Assembly (NCBI GenBank): GCA_049999725.1
Contig: JBNGIS010021156.1
Span: 1 to 23,951, forward strand
Direction: 5' to 3'
Length of the DNA: 23,951 nt
From: Haplomitrium mnioides
Taxonomy: Eukaryota > Marchantiophyta > Haplomitriopsida > Calobryales
Shown here: positions 1 to 10,253 of the stretch, one piece after another
Layout: every line of letters starts with the position of its first letter
Numbering within the stretch: the stretch's first letter is position 1
The notes under the pieces: model-generated
What the model was told of the DNA's origin: nothing
The model's input: the letters and a program-made list of their open reading frames with translations, nothing else
The model's database searches: none
Program-made: the position numbers and the translations under genes

Positions 1-241
1 AATTCGAGTTTTCAAATGTTTTTGTAAAAACTGGTAATATTGATTGATTTTGCATAACAAAATTGACTTTTGCTCTATTATGGTTGCTGAAATGACCAAA
101 AACAAACCCAAAAAACTCATGTACTTTTTGTTTTTAAAAATTAACCTCGTTTTTTATGTTTTTTGATATGAAAAATCACAATTTTTCCCAAAAAAAAAGT
201 TCATGTTCTGAGTAGCCTGTTCCTGGTTCAAAGTAGCGGCT

Positions 242-1555
242 GTTCATTGTCTTGTATATCACGAAAACTAATCAGGTTTCTTGTTGCACTTGGAGCATAT
301 ATTGCTGATTTGATATGTATTAGAGTCCCTTGTGGCAATTTGATAGTGGCAATTTGATAGCGGCTTTGCCTTCTTCAATCTGATTGTTGCCCATTATAGT
401 AGTCACCTTTTGGTGTGAGGGCGTTAGGTTGGTAGACATGCATTTTAAAATAGTATGAGTAATGTCATTGTCTATTATACAAGTATGAATGTCATTAAGA
501 GGTAGTGTAAAATTTGTACACTGAATCATGTTCGTCTCTGGTATATTTAGATCCTCTTTCTTATCAATATAATCGCTACGGGTGTCGGTATGTTCCATAA
601 AGACACTATGATTTTGTGTTGCAGCTTTCTTGTTTTTGTCTTTGGCATTAAGTGCGACCAAGTGAGCTGGGATTCTGCAAACTTTATTTGTATGCCCCAT
701 GGTCCCACATCTGCTGCAAACAATTGGTCCTCTTGTGTTACTAGAGGATGGCTGATTTCTATTATTATATGAATTCATGCCTCCTCTTCTTCCTCTTTGA
801 TAAAAACGTACAGAGTTGCGCATTCCTCTTCCTCTCCTTCTGAATTGTTGATTCCTGCCATTCATAGGAGCTTTACCCCTTTGAGAATTCTGTTTGAAGG
901 AACCAAATCTGGCCCTTTTTCTAGACATATCTCTGTGGTTTGTTGGCTTGGAATAACGAGCTTCAGGTGCAAGATTTTGAGGTAGGGTACCTGGAGGTCT
1001 TACTTTTGAATTCTTCATCAACAAATCCTGATGTTTTTCTGCTAACATTAAATAAGCTATAAGTTCAGAATAGGTAGAGAAATTTATGTTTCTGTACTGA
1101 GCAGGCAGAATCATATTGGCTGTATAGAATGTGGATAGTGTTTTCTCAATTTGTTCCTCTTGGAAAACAAGATGTCCACATAATATTAACTGAGATGTTA
1201 TTCTAAGTAGCTCACTATTATATTTAGATATGGAAGAAAAATCTTGAACTCTTAGATTGACCCAGTCATGCTTTGCTTTAGATAGATGAATTGTTTTTGT
1301 ATGGTCAAATCTTTCTTTCAGATTATCCTAGAGAATTTTAGGGTTACTCTCATTCAAGTACTTAATTTTGAGAGAGTCAGAAAGATGATGCCTCAGGAAG
1401 ACCTAGACTTGGGCTTTCTGCTGTGAGTTTATGCCCTCATCTGTAAGGATTGTGGTTTCCAATCCCTTAGAAACCAAATGGGCTACTACATCTAGTGACC
1501 AAGAGAGATAGTTGTCTCCTTCAATGGTCAACTATTTAAAGTTTAATTTTTCCAT
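242..1555 (-). pseudogene. Decayed Copia gag-protease remnant
   Basis: Reading leftward from an ATG at 1555 (MEKLNF), one frame runs to about 347. It encodes a Copia-type gag of the UBN2 kind: a GDNYLSWSLDV stretch, FLRHHL, LKERFDHTK, DWVNLRVQDF, YNSELLRITSQ, IEKTLSTF and LMLAEKHQDLLMKN. A long Arg/Gly/Asn-rich basic stretch follows, then a CCHC zinc knuckle (C-SR-C-GTMG-H-TNKV-C, 677-718). After the knuckle comes the start of the aspartic protease (CIIDNDITHTIL), where the usual D-S/T-G triad reads D-N-D. Three in-frame TAG codons lie in the first 90 codons, and a 14-bp duplication at 333-360 shifts the frame; beyond it the protease resumes in another frame (IKLPQGT, SAIYAP, RNLISF). Nothing of integrase, RT or RNase H is visible to the left, and no LTR was found to the right. 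This is a truncated, dead fragment. Family-level recognition is firm; exact ends are not. Confidence 0.85.
333..360. repeat. Perfect 14-bp tandem duplication inside the Copia protease
   Basis: TGGCAATTTGATAG occurs twice back to back (333-346 and 347-360). Fourteen is not a multiple of three, so the second copy shifts the protease frame on the minus strand. Protease-like residues before and after the duplication are in different frames, which supports a recent slip rather than an ancestral feature. Confidence 0.9.
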
Positions 1556-2705
1556 TTTTAGAATGCATAAATTTTTTTGAGGGTTTAAAGATAAATGAAA
1601 AATTTATTAAAATGCAAAAAAACCAAATGTTACTCTTTGCAACTCTCGAAACAATATATAAAACAAGTTTATATAACAAAAGTTATATGTAAAGTATGTA
1701 ACCTGTTTTTCTTGCTGTAGGCAAGGGGTTGATCTTCTGATCTTGCAAAAAACAGGTGGGAATATCAGCAACAATCCTTTTGTATATCTCCACAATATTT
1801 CAGATGCTGATGTAGACCGACCTAACACTTCTATTGGCCTAAATGCACCTTTGAAAAAAAATGATTGGCAAATCACTCCTGATCTTGAGTGTAGCTTTGA
1901 AACATGAGTGATTACTTCCAGATACAGTCTACAAAAGTTGTTGTAGTTTCCTTGAATATGTAAATTGGTCTTCTGAATTCTTGAATCACTTCTGGAAGAT
2001 AGATATTGTTCAGAACTTCTGAATATAATATTTGAAAATACTATGTAATGGTGAGGGAAAGCTGTGGACTAGTTGTAGCTTAGAGGTGTTCTCAAAATCT
2101 CAATAGATTATTGAGACAACTGGTCAGTTTCCTCTTTTAAGTATAACAGTAAATGGTACTCTGTAGAAATTAAACTCTAAATTATAGATGTAGCAACAAC
2201 TAATCTTTTTACACTAATAGATTTAGCTGTGCTTACAGTTCAGTTTTGAATTCAGAGTTGATTGAAAAAGTATTTGTATCAAGTTCTGTCAGATTTTCTA
2301 ATATCCAAATTCTGTCAAATGAAAAACAGAGTATGGATCGATCAGAATGTGAAAATTGGGTGATCAGGTGTGAAATTATGTCCAAATGTGACTCCAATAG
2401 GTAGGACAATATAGGAGATCTGTTGGGGAGATATGTCAGTTTCCAATGTGATCAAACCATGTGACTTGGAATTAGATTAAATGGTCTAAACACTACTGGA
2501 ATGACTGAAAATATATACACACTTCAAAGATGATGTGTATCTTGATGATTCTCCAACAGTCTAACTTCACTAAATGAGTATTGATCATTATATTCTATAA
2601 AGCATCACTTAGATAACATAACAACATTATTATAGGGAGTAACGTGCAAAAGGCAGAATGTATAGCACTCTGTTCAATTTTATTTTTCAACCATATGAAG
2701 CAAAA
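1556..2705. other. AT-rich spacer, no gene recognised
   Basis: This stretch lies upstream (in the minus-strand sense) of the Copia gag, where a leader and 5' LTR would be expected. I found neither a Met-tRNA-type primer site nor a matching direct repeat elsewhere in the window. Both strands are full of stops. It may be Copia leader or LTR that has no second copy here. Confidence 0.5.
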
Positions 2706-3121
2706 TCAGTCTTGAAAAAATTGCCTGGAGCATGCGATCACATTTGTGTCTTTAGATTTTGAAATAGCTACGTAGAATACACAAACTGATCGATTGAAGA
2801 ATCGATGTACTTGTGTTGAAGAGAAGTTAGGTTCGGTGCTCAAAACAGGTTTGAGAGTAATTTCGTCCTTTGGTAGAGACTTAGCACATGTTTGGCAAGG
2901 ATCTCGTGGGTCCGGTTGATTAATTAGCTTCGGGGATGAATCTCGAGCTTCGGTAAACAAGTCTGGTATCCAAACCACCTGTTGTTTCACCTGGGACCTT
3001 CACTTAGTCTTATAAGTGAAGTGTGAGGAACAACTTGATGTATATAAGACTTGCACTCAAGGTCTTCTTCAACAATAGTTATCTCACCTTCTGCATCTAG
3101 GAGTGGGGTTGAACCAGTCTC
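2706..3121 (-). pseudogene. Unidentified coding-like patch in two frames
   Basis: Reading leftward, about 44 codons are open from 3121 to a TGA at 2987-2989 (containing LLDAEGEITIVEEDLEC and HTSLIRLSEG). A second frame is then open for about 94 codons from 2990 to 2706 (starting near VWIPDLFTEARD and rich in Pro, Ser and Thr). The composition looks more protein-like than the surrounding AT-rich DNA, and the two frames could be one gene broken by a frameshift. There is no good ATG, no recognised motif and no clear splice pair. It could be a gene fragment, retroelement coding sequence or chance. I do not assign a function. Confidence 0.25.
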
Positions 3122-4812
3122 TTAAGTATAGCGTAGTGACACGTGGCGTTCAAAGATAGGTCGAAAAAATCAAGGACAGCTTCCCCTCCGAGCTTAGAAT
3201 AGTTTTATATAATTTTCTTTTTTTTTCTTCATAATTTTCTGAAATAGTGACTTATCATTGTTTCAACTCTGCTAGTTCCTCATTCTTTCTAACTTTCAAG
3301 ACATACCAAAGTAGCACTTTTGAACTTTCAATATTTTTAAAATTTTACCAAAAAGTTGATATATCTCAGTTTCGTTGTTGAGTTTTTCTTCTTTCCTTCG
3401 AACTTTCAACTTAACGTTTCAAGAGGTGTTGAAATCGTGATTTCTCGCTTTTTTGACCTTCAAGCTCTTTAGTTGAACGTTTCTTCACAACTTGATTGAT
3501 TCTGTGAGATTTGATGAGTTCTTCATCAAATTTGATCAATCTCTCATCAGTTATCAATGCGCTTCGACATTCGACCTGATTTGCAAGAAACTCCTGTCGA
3601 TTTGAGCAATCTTCTCATATAAAATGATGTACGATCTGCTTCATACTCTGATTCGATGCATGTTCAAAATTTCAATAGCATCAATATTCAAATTGTCAAA
3701 TCTTCTCATGAATGTCGACAAATGCAATGCCATCAATGTTCTTTCTGGTGAAAATGAATAGAGAACTTCTCAATACTGAATCAATTCAATCTGATGCAAA
3801 ATCCAACGTCGCCTTCAGCTGTATAATTGTGATACTCTCATCGTAGTCTTGATGAATTTCTTGAAAATTGTTTCATATATAAGGTTGCAATCCCTTAGCA
3901 AATCCACCTGTGCATCAATTTGAACATAGAAATATGTAAAGTGATAGTGATACTCTGTTGAAAATTTTCAAAATTGTAAACTCTTCACCCTCATCGATGT
4001 GTATGTGCTTGAATGAACAATAAAATATATTATCATATTATATAAAATAGATAGATGAAGAAAACTTAAGATTTGAATAGATTAAAGTATAGGAGGAAGA
4101 AAAATGAGATTTCTAGATAAATTTAGAAAGAAAAATATGTGTGCAGCTCATGGGAAGAACATTGAGGGTGTGTCTAAAAAAAAGTTATGATGAGCTAGTT
4201 TAGTGTTGATAACGTGTTGAATGTGGAGGATTATGCAACTAGTAATAAGTGGAAAAACATGAAGTACATGGAACAACAAGTATATGATGGAACATGAAAT
4301 ACTCTTTCTCTACTTCTCTTCTCTCTCCTCAATATGTAATCATAATCTTACAATGTATAAATGTAATAGGTTATTAAGGTAATGTGCTAATTATGTAGTA
4401 TTAGCACTAACCCTAATACTAATCCTATAGACTAATCATAGGTTCAGAACTAATCCTAGATTAGACTAATTATCTTACTAGATGTAGTATAACAGCTACC
4501 CTATTCTTTGTAGGGTAGGGGATTCTTGGCTCCTTGTATTTGTGGTTATTCCTAAACTTAAAGAAGAAACAGAGACCTAACCGAATAACAAAGTATGAAT
4601 AACAAAGTAATGAGGAGACTTTTGGCCTCGTTGTCGTCATGTTCTCACCTACCCACGCAGCAAAGAAGTTTGAAGGCTCGTATGCATGCTACGCTAGTCT
4701 CGAGAGGCTAGGATCCATGCTTGGGTCACCCGCACAAGCTTCGTAGAGTCGCACTGAGTAACGCGATTTCATAGCCCAGATTCCAGCGCCTGGACGGACT
4801 GTCTCTTCAGCA
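3122..4812. other. AT-rich spacer upstream of the ZIP gene
   Basis: No open frame or retroelement domain was recognised. It includes the likely promoter of the gene that starts at 4813. From roughly 4620 onward the base composition becomes less AT-rich, matching the gene. I could not pick a single convincing TATA box or transcription start. A TGTCGACA palindrome at 3713-3720 is listed separately. Confidence 0.5.
3712..3721. promoter_or_regulatory. Near match to a zinc-deficiency response element
   Basis: ATGTCGACAA contains the full TGTCGACA palindrome and matches 9 of 10 positions of RTGTCGACAY, the site bound by plant bZIP19/bZIP23-type factors that control ZIP genes under zinc deficiency. 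It lies about 1.1 kb upstream of the ZIP start codon, further than is typical, and the final base is A instead of C or T. Placement upstream of a ZIP gene is the only functional hint. Confidence 0.25.
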
Positions 4813-6312
4813 ATGGCTCCCTGTCGGCGATGGGGTTTTGCATTCCTCTTGCTGTTGTCGTTGCTGGATTTGGTGGTGTGTCATGGAGCAGAGGGTCTCG
4901 ATGGGAACGCTGATGCAGGGTCTGGCAGTGTGAACTTGAGATCCAAGTCGCTTGTGCTGGTGAAGATTTACTGTTTGATAATTGTGTTTGCCAGCACGTT
5001 TGCAGGCGGGATCTCGCCGTATTACTTTCGATGGAGCACCTCGTTTCTTGTACTCGGCATTCAGTTTGCGGGAGGAGTGTTCCTGGCCACCTCGTTGCTA
5101 CACTTCTTGAGTGATGCCAACTCTGGCTTTGCTGAGCATACGAGCAATCCGTATCCGTTCGCCTTCATGCTGGCATGTGTCGGCTATTTGTTAACCATGC
5201 TTGGGGATGTCGTTATCGTGAGCGTTTCATCTCGCCAACCAAACGAAGATTTGGAAAGAGGAAACCGCAACAAAAGTGGTATGTGCGATTTCCGATAATG
5301 CTTTAGAAAGTTTTTGACCAATATTCTTGATTCCCTCAATGAATCAAACCAAAGTCAAATTGATACCACATCTTGTCACCTTTAATTTTGTTTGGGTTGA
5401 TGATTTCTGTAATCGGAATGGGATTGGGCTCCCGTGTAGGGTCCATTGAAGCAACGAAGGCGGAGAACATTGATTCTGGGATCAGCAGGGCGAACTATGT
5501 CTCCTGTGAGTTCTGCCAAAGCGAGGCTTGTAATAGGGAGGTACCTTTTCCAATTTCTGCTTCCATCAGTTATGGTCTGAAATTTTCAAATGTCGTCAAA
5601 TACCTCATTCTCTGGGGACTTTAGGACACTCCTTCTTTTGCTACAGATGAACGAAAAACTACAATTACTTTATTGTGCCTCAGTGCAGAGGAGAAAGTGG
5701 ACCCATGCACGCCGAACACGTTGTGAAGGCTACCCTGATTAAGAAATCATCACTTGGAGACGCTCTGCTACTCATTGTGGCTCTCTGCTTCCACTCTGTC
5801 TTTGAAGGCATCGCGATAGGTGTTTCAAGTAAGGGCTGTGATTGAATCTTTGCATTTGTTGGGAAGAAAGGTGAGGAACAAGGAAATGTTTTGACGGATA
5901 TGGGTTGACCATTGATCCAGGTACAGCGTACGACGCGTGGAGGAATTTGTGGACGGTGTCACTGCATAAGGTCCTTGCAGCTATTGCCATGGGAATTGCA
6001 CTACTTCGGATCATTCCAGACCGGCCCTTACTCTCTTGCGCGTCGTATTCCTTCGCATTCGCCATTTCTACCCCAATCGGCATTGCAATTGGAATTATCA
6101 TCGATGCAACTGCGCAAGGAAGTGTGGCGGATTGGATCTACGCGATCTCCATGGGGCTGGCATCAGGGGTCTTCGTCTATGTAGCGATCAATCACCTTCT
6201 AAGCAAAGGATTCATTCCATCGTCTGCATGCGCTTCAGATACGCCGTGGTATAAGCTGTTGGCAGTTACGTTGGGAGTTGCGGTGATGGCTGTGGCCATG
6301 ATTTGGGATTAG
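4813..6312 (+). CDS. ZIP-family zinc/iron-regulated metal transporter (four exons)
   Basis: Predicted membrane transporter moving divalent metal (zinc or a related ion) into the cytosol. Exon model: 4813-5278, 5440-5540, 5684-5828, 5921-6312. Each intron starts GT and ends AG and the phases (1, 0, 1) join without a stop, giving 367 residues, within the usual ZIP range. Residues 1-24 look like a signal peptide. Hydrophobic segments lie near 46-70, 78-99 and 112-138, then a short hydrophilic loop. TM4 carries the ZIP signature [10 protein letters not shown] (226-235) with its conserved His and Glu. TM5 carries [11 protein letters not shown] (252-262), followed by segments near 288-306 ([19 protein letters not shown]), 315-331 and 349-366. 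The C-terminal half most resembles the plant ZIP2/ZIP11 group. The ATG at 4813 sits in a good context (GCAATGGC). Introns are short (161, 143 and 92 bp). The loop contains C178, C181, C186 and C190. No frame damage is seen. The acceptor of exon 3 is the least certain boundary: only the AG at 5682-5683 keeps the frame. Confidence 0.88.
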
Positions 6313-7188
6313 CATTTTTTTTCACTGCAATTGTTCGTAAGTTCCTCCCGAGCAGAGCACTGTCATTGCATCCTCTGTTCTTCCACATTTTTCATGCGTT
6401 GAATTTCGAAGCTCGCACATTCATACACTTCGCAGAAACGTCATAAGTGACGTCATGTCCTTGAAGAATCTCCTTGCTTTTCGCTCCAATTGACTTTAGA
6501 TCCTCTAGCCCAGCTAAAATGTGAATATCAATGGAAAACTATATTAGATCTAAATATAATATAGTCAGAAGCACCCAAGTTTAGAAATAGTACAAGCATT
6601 GAATGTACATAAAATTAGATTGAGGCCTCGGTAGTTAGTTACAGCTAGTCAGCTAGAATCATCGGAGCTGCTTTGTTTACAATTCAGCTAAAGTTAGAAA
6701 CAGTAAGAATTAAAGTTACATATAGTTAAAATCAAACTTGTACCTCAATACATGCAAAGTTGAGTATATAGAGCCTATTCAACTAGGCTTTTTGCCATTA
6801 CATTTTGAAATATGCTTTATGCAGCATTGATTGTTTTCAATGCCATCTTCATACCCCCAAAACTATGAGTTTTCATTCTGGTTTTCATTGAATAACAAAC
6901 AATAGAAATAGAAGTGTATGGGAAGTGTATGGCCTTACTCAGAGCTAGAATAGCATGTAGCTACTTGTTATGAGTTTCAATTCAAATGAGTTTTATAATA
7001 TAAAGCATTGCATGTAAAATTTTAGAAAGCTAATGACTCTCAAAGTTAGGGTTTAGAAAATACACATTAGCATTGTGTATTCATCTATTGTTGCTTCATG
7101 TTTGTTATCTTGTTATATTGAGTTACACTAATATATGATTGTGTGTGTAATTTGTAGTAAAAAGTTGGTGGATTCAATTTTGAGCTCT
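6313..7188. other. AT-rich spacer after the ZIP gene
   Basis: The first part must hold the 3' UTR and polyadenylation region of the ZIP gene; no classical AATAAA stands out close to the stop. The rest is AT-rich with stops in every frame and no repeat that recurs in the window. Confidence 0.5.
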
Positions 7189-7560
7189 TGTAAGAGAACT
7201 CAAAGGCCAACTTCCAAATGAGTAACAACTTAAAGATAATTTAAATAGAGTTATACAACTCAAAACCAATAAGCAAGCAAAAGCCAAGAGTGCTAGCCAA
7301 AGCCAAACAACCAAAGAGCCAAACCAAATTGAGAGGAACTCTAGAATGAGAAGTGTGGCTATGAAGCCCTTCTATTTATATAAGAGAAGAGGGTGTCATC
7401 TCTCTTTCTTCACTTATAAGTCACTTCTAATTTCAATCCTAAAACTCTATAAGTGACTTTGAAGGTAAGTAATCTTATCTCAACTCTAAAAGTGCTCCTC
7501 TAACTCTTCTTTCACTCCTCTCTATTTTTTTATAAATAGCACAACCTTATGCTTGTACTA
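7189..7560 (-). repeat. 3' LTR of the Gypsy element
   Basis: Closely similar to 11884-12256 over its whole length, including the runs around 7200-7330 and 7360-7450. On the minus strand it ends CTCTTACA. The TG at its other end is lost (the opposite LTR begins TGTAGTAGTAC, this one TATAGTAC). A TATAAATAG box is kept at 7380-7372. Confidence 0.88.
7372..7380 (-). promoter_or_regulatory. TATA box of the 3' LTR
   Basis: TATAAATAG on the minus strand, conserved at the same place in both LTRs. In this copy it would drive transcription outward, leftward toward the ZIP 3' side. Confidence 0.45.
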
Positions 7561-7566
7561 TAATAT

Positions 7567-7581
7567 ATTCTCCGCCTTCTA
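7567..7581 (-). other. Polypurine tract of the Gypsy element
   Basis: Minus-strand purine-rich stretch (AGAAGGCGGAGAA) immediately inside the 3' LTR, at the position of the plus-strand primer. It directly follows the TAG that ends the pol frame at 7579. Confidence 0.55.
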
Positions 7582-7893
7582 ATCGATTACCTCCTCGTCA
7601 TTGCTGCCACTTTTAAATATTTGAATATCCTCTTGAGCATTCTCAAGATTTGAAGAAGGTTCCCAAATAGCATCTTGAAGTGGATAGCCTTTTCACAAAA
7701 TGTTGTATTGAACTTGTGGATGTCGCCCTTGCTTTATAACTCCTTTATTCGCCAAAATGCGTTCCACTTCAAATTCTTCATGATCATGAAGAACAATAGC
7801 AAGAGGAAGAAGTTGAACATGATTTGGAAAAGAAGATGGATTAGGAACAAAAGGATTAAGTTTAGAGACATGGAGCATATGATGAATCTTCAT
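7579..7893 (-). pseudogene. Integrase C-terminus and chromodomain
   Basis: Begins with the integrase tail motif HHMLHVSKLNPFVPNP and continues into a chromodomain: EFEVERILANK, GRHPQVQYNIL, then KGYPLQDAIWEPSSNL after one TGA at 7693-7695. Aligned to family chromodomains, that TGA stands where the first aromatic Trp of W-K-G-Y belongs, so a TGG-to-TGA change is likely. The frame then stays open to the natural TAG at 7579. In chromoviruses this domain reads histone marks and guides insertion. Recognition is firm; the protein is truncated as it stands. Confidence 0.85.
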
Positions 7894-7899
7894 ATGAAG

Positions 7900-8800
7900 A
7901 GGAAGATCAAGTTTATAAGCAACGAAAGAAATAACCTAAGAAAGAGAGAAAAGACCAATCCAAGCAAGAGATAACTTACAGACTTGAGTATCTAAAGACA
8001 ATAGAAGACTGTGAGTAGATAACATAACTTGGTCACCTAAAACATAAGAGCAATCATGAAGATGACTATCGGCATATTTTTTTTTGCGGATTTTGAGTAA
8101 CAGTAAGATGGTTGAAAAAAGAAAGAGAACAAGAAGATGTTAACTCAAATTAAGAAAGAAATGAGAAAACCCCAGTACTTGTTTGCTTGGAGTTGTTGTA
8201 CGCAAACTCCACAATTGGTAAGAAACTATCCCTATTGGTGTGATGAATATTGATGAATGCGCGAAGCATATCTTCTACAATACGATTAGCATGCTCCACT
8301 TGCCCAACTATTTAAGAATGATAAGCAGTAGACATAGAGAGTTTGGTGCCTAAAAGTTTGAACAACTCTCGCCAAAAATTTCCCATGAAACGCAAATCTA
8401 TATCAAATATTAACACCTTGGGCATTCCATGATGACAGAAGACAATATCAAAGTAAATTTTTGCTAATTATGGAGCATCTACTATATCCACCATCAATGC
8501 TAAATGAATCTGCTTGCTGAGCTTATCCACAAACACCACAATGGCAGTGACCCTCAAGGTATAGTTGGAAGTGAAGTCACAAGATCCAAACTTTCATGTT
8601 CCCAACGAGCAGTAGGAATCGATAGTGGCTGAATAAGTCCTTCTGGTTTTTGATTTGAATCTTTCTTTCGTTGACAACTTTTACACGAACAAAAAAAACT
8701 AGAAACATCTCAAGCCAAGTTACGCTACCACTAAGTGCGCTAAAGCAACTCTATAGTTTTATCTACTCCAAGATGCCTTTAGATGGGAATGTCATGTGCT
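7900..8800 (-). pseudogene. Integrase core, degraded
   Basis: Minus-strand pieces in order: part of the HHCC zinc domain (EAHDIPI, RHLGVDKTIELL, then SCKSCQRKKD), the linker KPEGLIQPLSIPTARWE, and the DDE core. The second catalytic region reads VLIFDIDLRF...FWRELFKLLGTKLSMSTAYH around 8410-8330, and the Glu region VGQVEHANRIVEDMLRAF around 8305-8250. Family residues around the second Asp (usually SDRDPRF) have changed and stops interrupt the frame. Normally it inserts the cDNA into chromatin; this copy is inactive. Confidence 0.82.
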
Positions 8801-9099
8801 TCTTGCAAATGAGCCATTTGAAGCATATCATCTTACGAAACATATATTTGATGACCTCAATAGAGAATACCATCTCGAATGGAAAAAGAATGATACTCAC
8901 TATCTTTGACGGCCAATTGTGTCTGAACAAGACTAAAACAAAACATCTTCTTGTAGCTTCTTGTGATAACTCCCACTAGTTGCCTCATTCAAGTGTAATA
9001 TACTAATGTTAACCGCCTCTATTGTATTCACTCGATAATCAAACCTTCGTGACAATGCATCATAAATGGTGTGGAACGTTCTCAGCTTGTATTATAGCT

Positions 9100-9480
9100 T
9101 GATATCAAGAGTTGCAATTGATCTTCTTATTAGTGATGGCGACTTGTCATATTTTCTAAATGGATTCCTTGTAACAATGGCTTGTGATCTGTGCACATTA
9201 GCACATGTCTTTCCAAAAGATAGTGTCTCCACACCTTGGTAGCATAAACCATTGCCAATCGCTCTCGATCCCTTATAGAATAATTTCTCTCTGCCGCATT
9301 TAATCAATGTGATATGAAGGCAATTTGATGTAGTCCATCCTCAAACTCTTGTTACAAAACTGCTCCAATAGCAAAATTACAAGCATCAAAATCAACTATA
9401 CAATGTGCATTTGAATCATATGACTATAAAATAGGATGAGAAGAGACTGCATCCTTGAGCTGCTGAAATGTCGTTTGCTC
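9100..9480 (-). pseudogene. RNase H domain, degraded
   Basis: Minus-strand translation gives WTTKEQTTFQQLKDAV, IVDFDACNFAIGAVL, LNAAERNYSIRDRERLAMVYATKVWRHYLL in parts and TDHKPLLQ. These are the standard Gypsy RNase H landmarks: the first Asp in a DxSN-like context, the acidic helix and TDH. At least two stops and a frame change interrupt it. It degrades the RNA strand during cDNA synthesis in active relatives. Confidence 0.82.
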
Positions 9481-10250
9481 TTTGGTGGTCCATTGGAACT
9501 TGACCTCTTGCCAATAGATTGGCAAGCTTTTAGCAATGATTCATCCATTATTATATGCATATTGCTGCACCACTTACAAATCTGCTTGGAAGCTCTAATG
9601 CCCTTTGCCTTCGTTGGTACTGGCCACTCTATGATAGCCTTGATTTTCTCTTCTTCCATCTTGATGTCATCTACAGACACCTTGTGCCTTATGTAAGTAA
9701 CCTCTTGCTTCCAAAATTTGCACTTGGATCTCTTACGGTAAAACTTCCAATTGTGCAACTTTTGCAATCTTCTTTAAGATGATCTCAATACTCATCTTCA
9801 ATTTTACTAAAAATAAGAATGTCATCCAAGAATACCAAAAAAAACTTATCTAATAACCCATCAAAAATTTGATGCATTTGATCCATTAATATAGTCTGAG
9901 CATTAGTGAGACCAAATGTATGGATGTTTCACACAAAATGCCCATACCTTGTGCAAAAAGATGTCTTTGGCTTGATAGAAATCTGCCAATAGCCACTTCA
10001 AAGATCCAACTTGGAAAAGAATCCCGCACCACTCAATTGATCCAACGAATCATCAATACATGGTAAAGAATAAGCATTTTTTTATTGTTTGATTATTCAA
10101 ACCGTGATAATTTATACAAAGATGAAATCCACCATATTTCTTTGGTACAAAGAATACCGGTGCTCTCCTATACAAAGTACTATGCTAAATAAAATCCTTC
10201 TCAAAAAGATCCGTCAAGGTCTTGCGAAGCTCCTCCAGCTATTGTGACGA
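9396..10250 (-). pseudogene. Reverse transcriptase, degraded
   Basis: Right-to-left on the minus strand: LTDLFEKDFI, APVFFVPKKYGGFHLCINYHGLNNQTI, a damaged region where motif A should be, FGLTNAQTILMDQM, and the active-site box VFLDDILIFSK (FLDD at 9832-9821; the family usually has Y/F-x-DD). Then KFYRKRSKCKFWKQEVTYI and AIIEWPVPTK mark the connection region. The two Asp of the DD pair are intact, but motif A has lost its usual residues and the frame is broken. Confidence 0.85.
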
Positions 10251-10253
10251 TAA

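Noticed and set aside
5373-5624. Unspliced 83-codon plus-strand frame in the ZIP gene
   Set aside because: Contains exon 2 in frame but its ends are intron sequence; the spliced model explains it.
5772-6101. Minus-strand frame across ZIP exons 3 and 4
   Set aside because: Antisense shadow of the ZIP coding exons, which carry the signature motifs on the plus strand.
7675-7974. Lys/Arg-rich plus-strand frame of 99 codons
   Set aside because: It is the reverse reading of the Gypsy integrase tail and chromodomain, which match family motifs on the minus strand.
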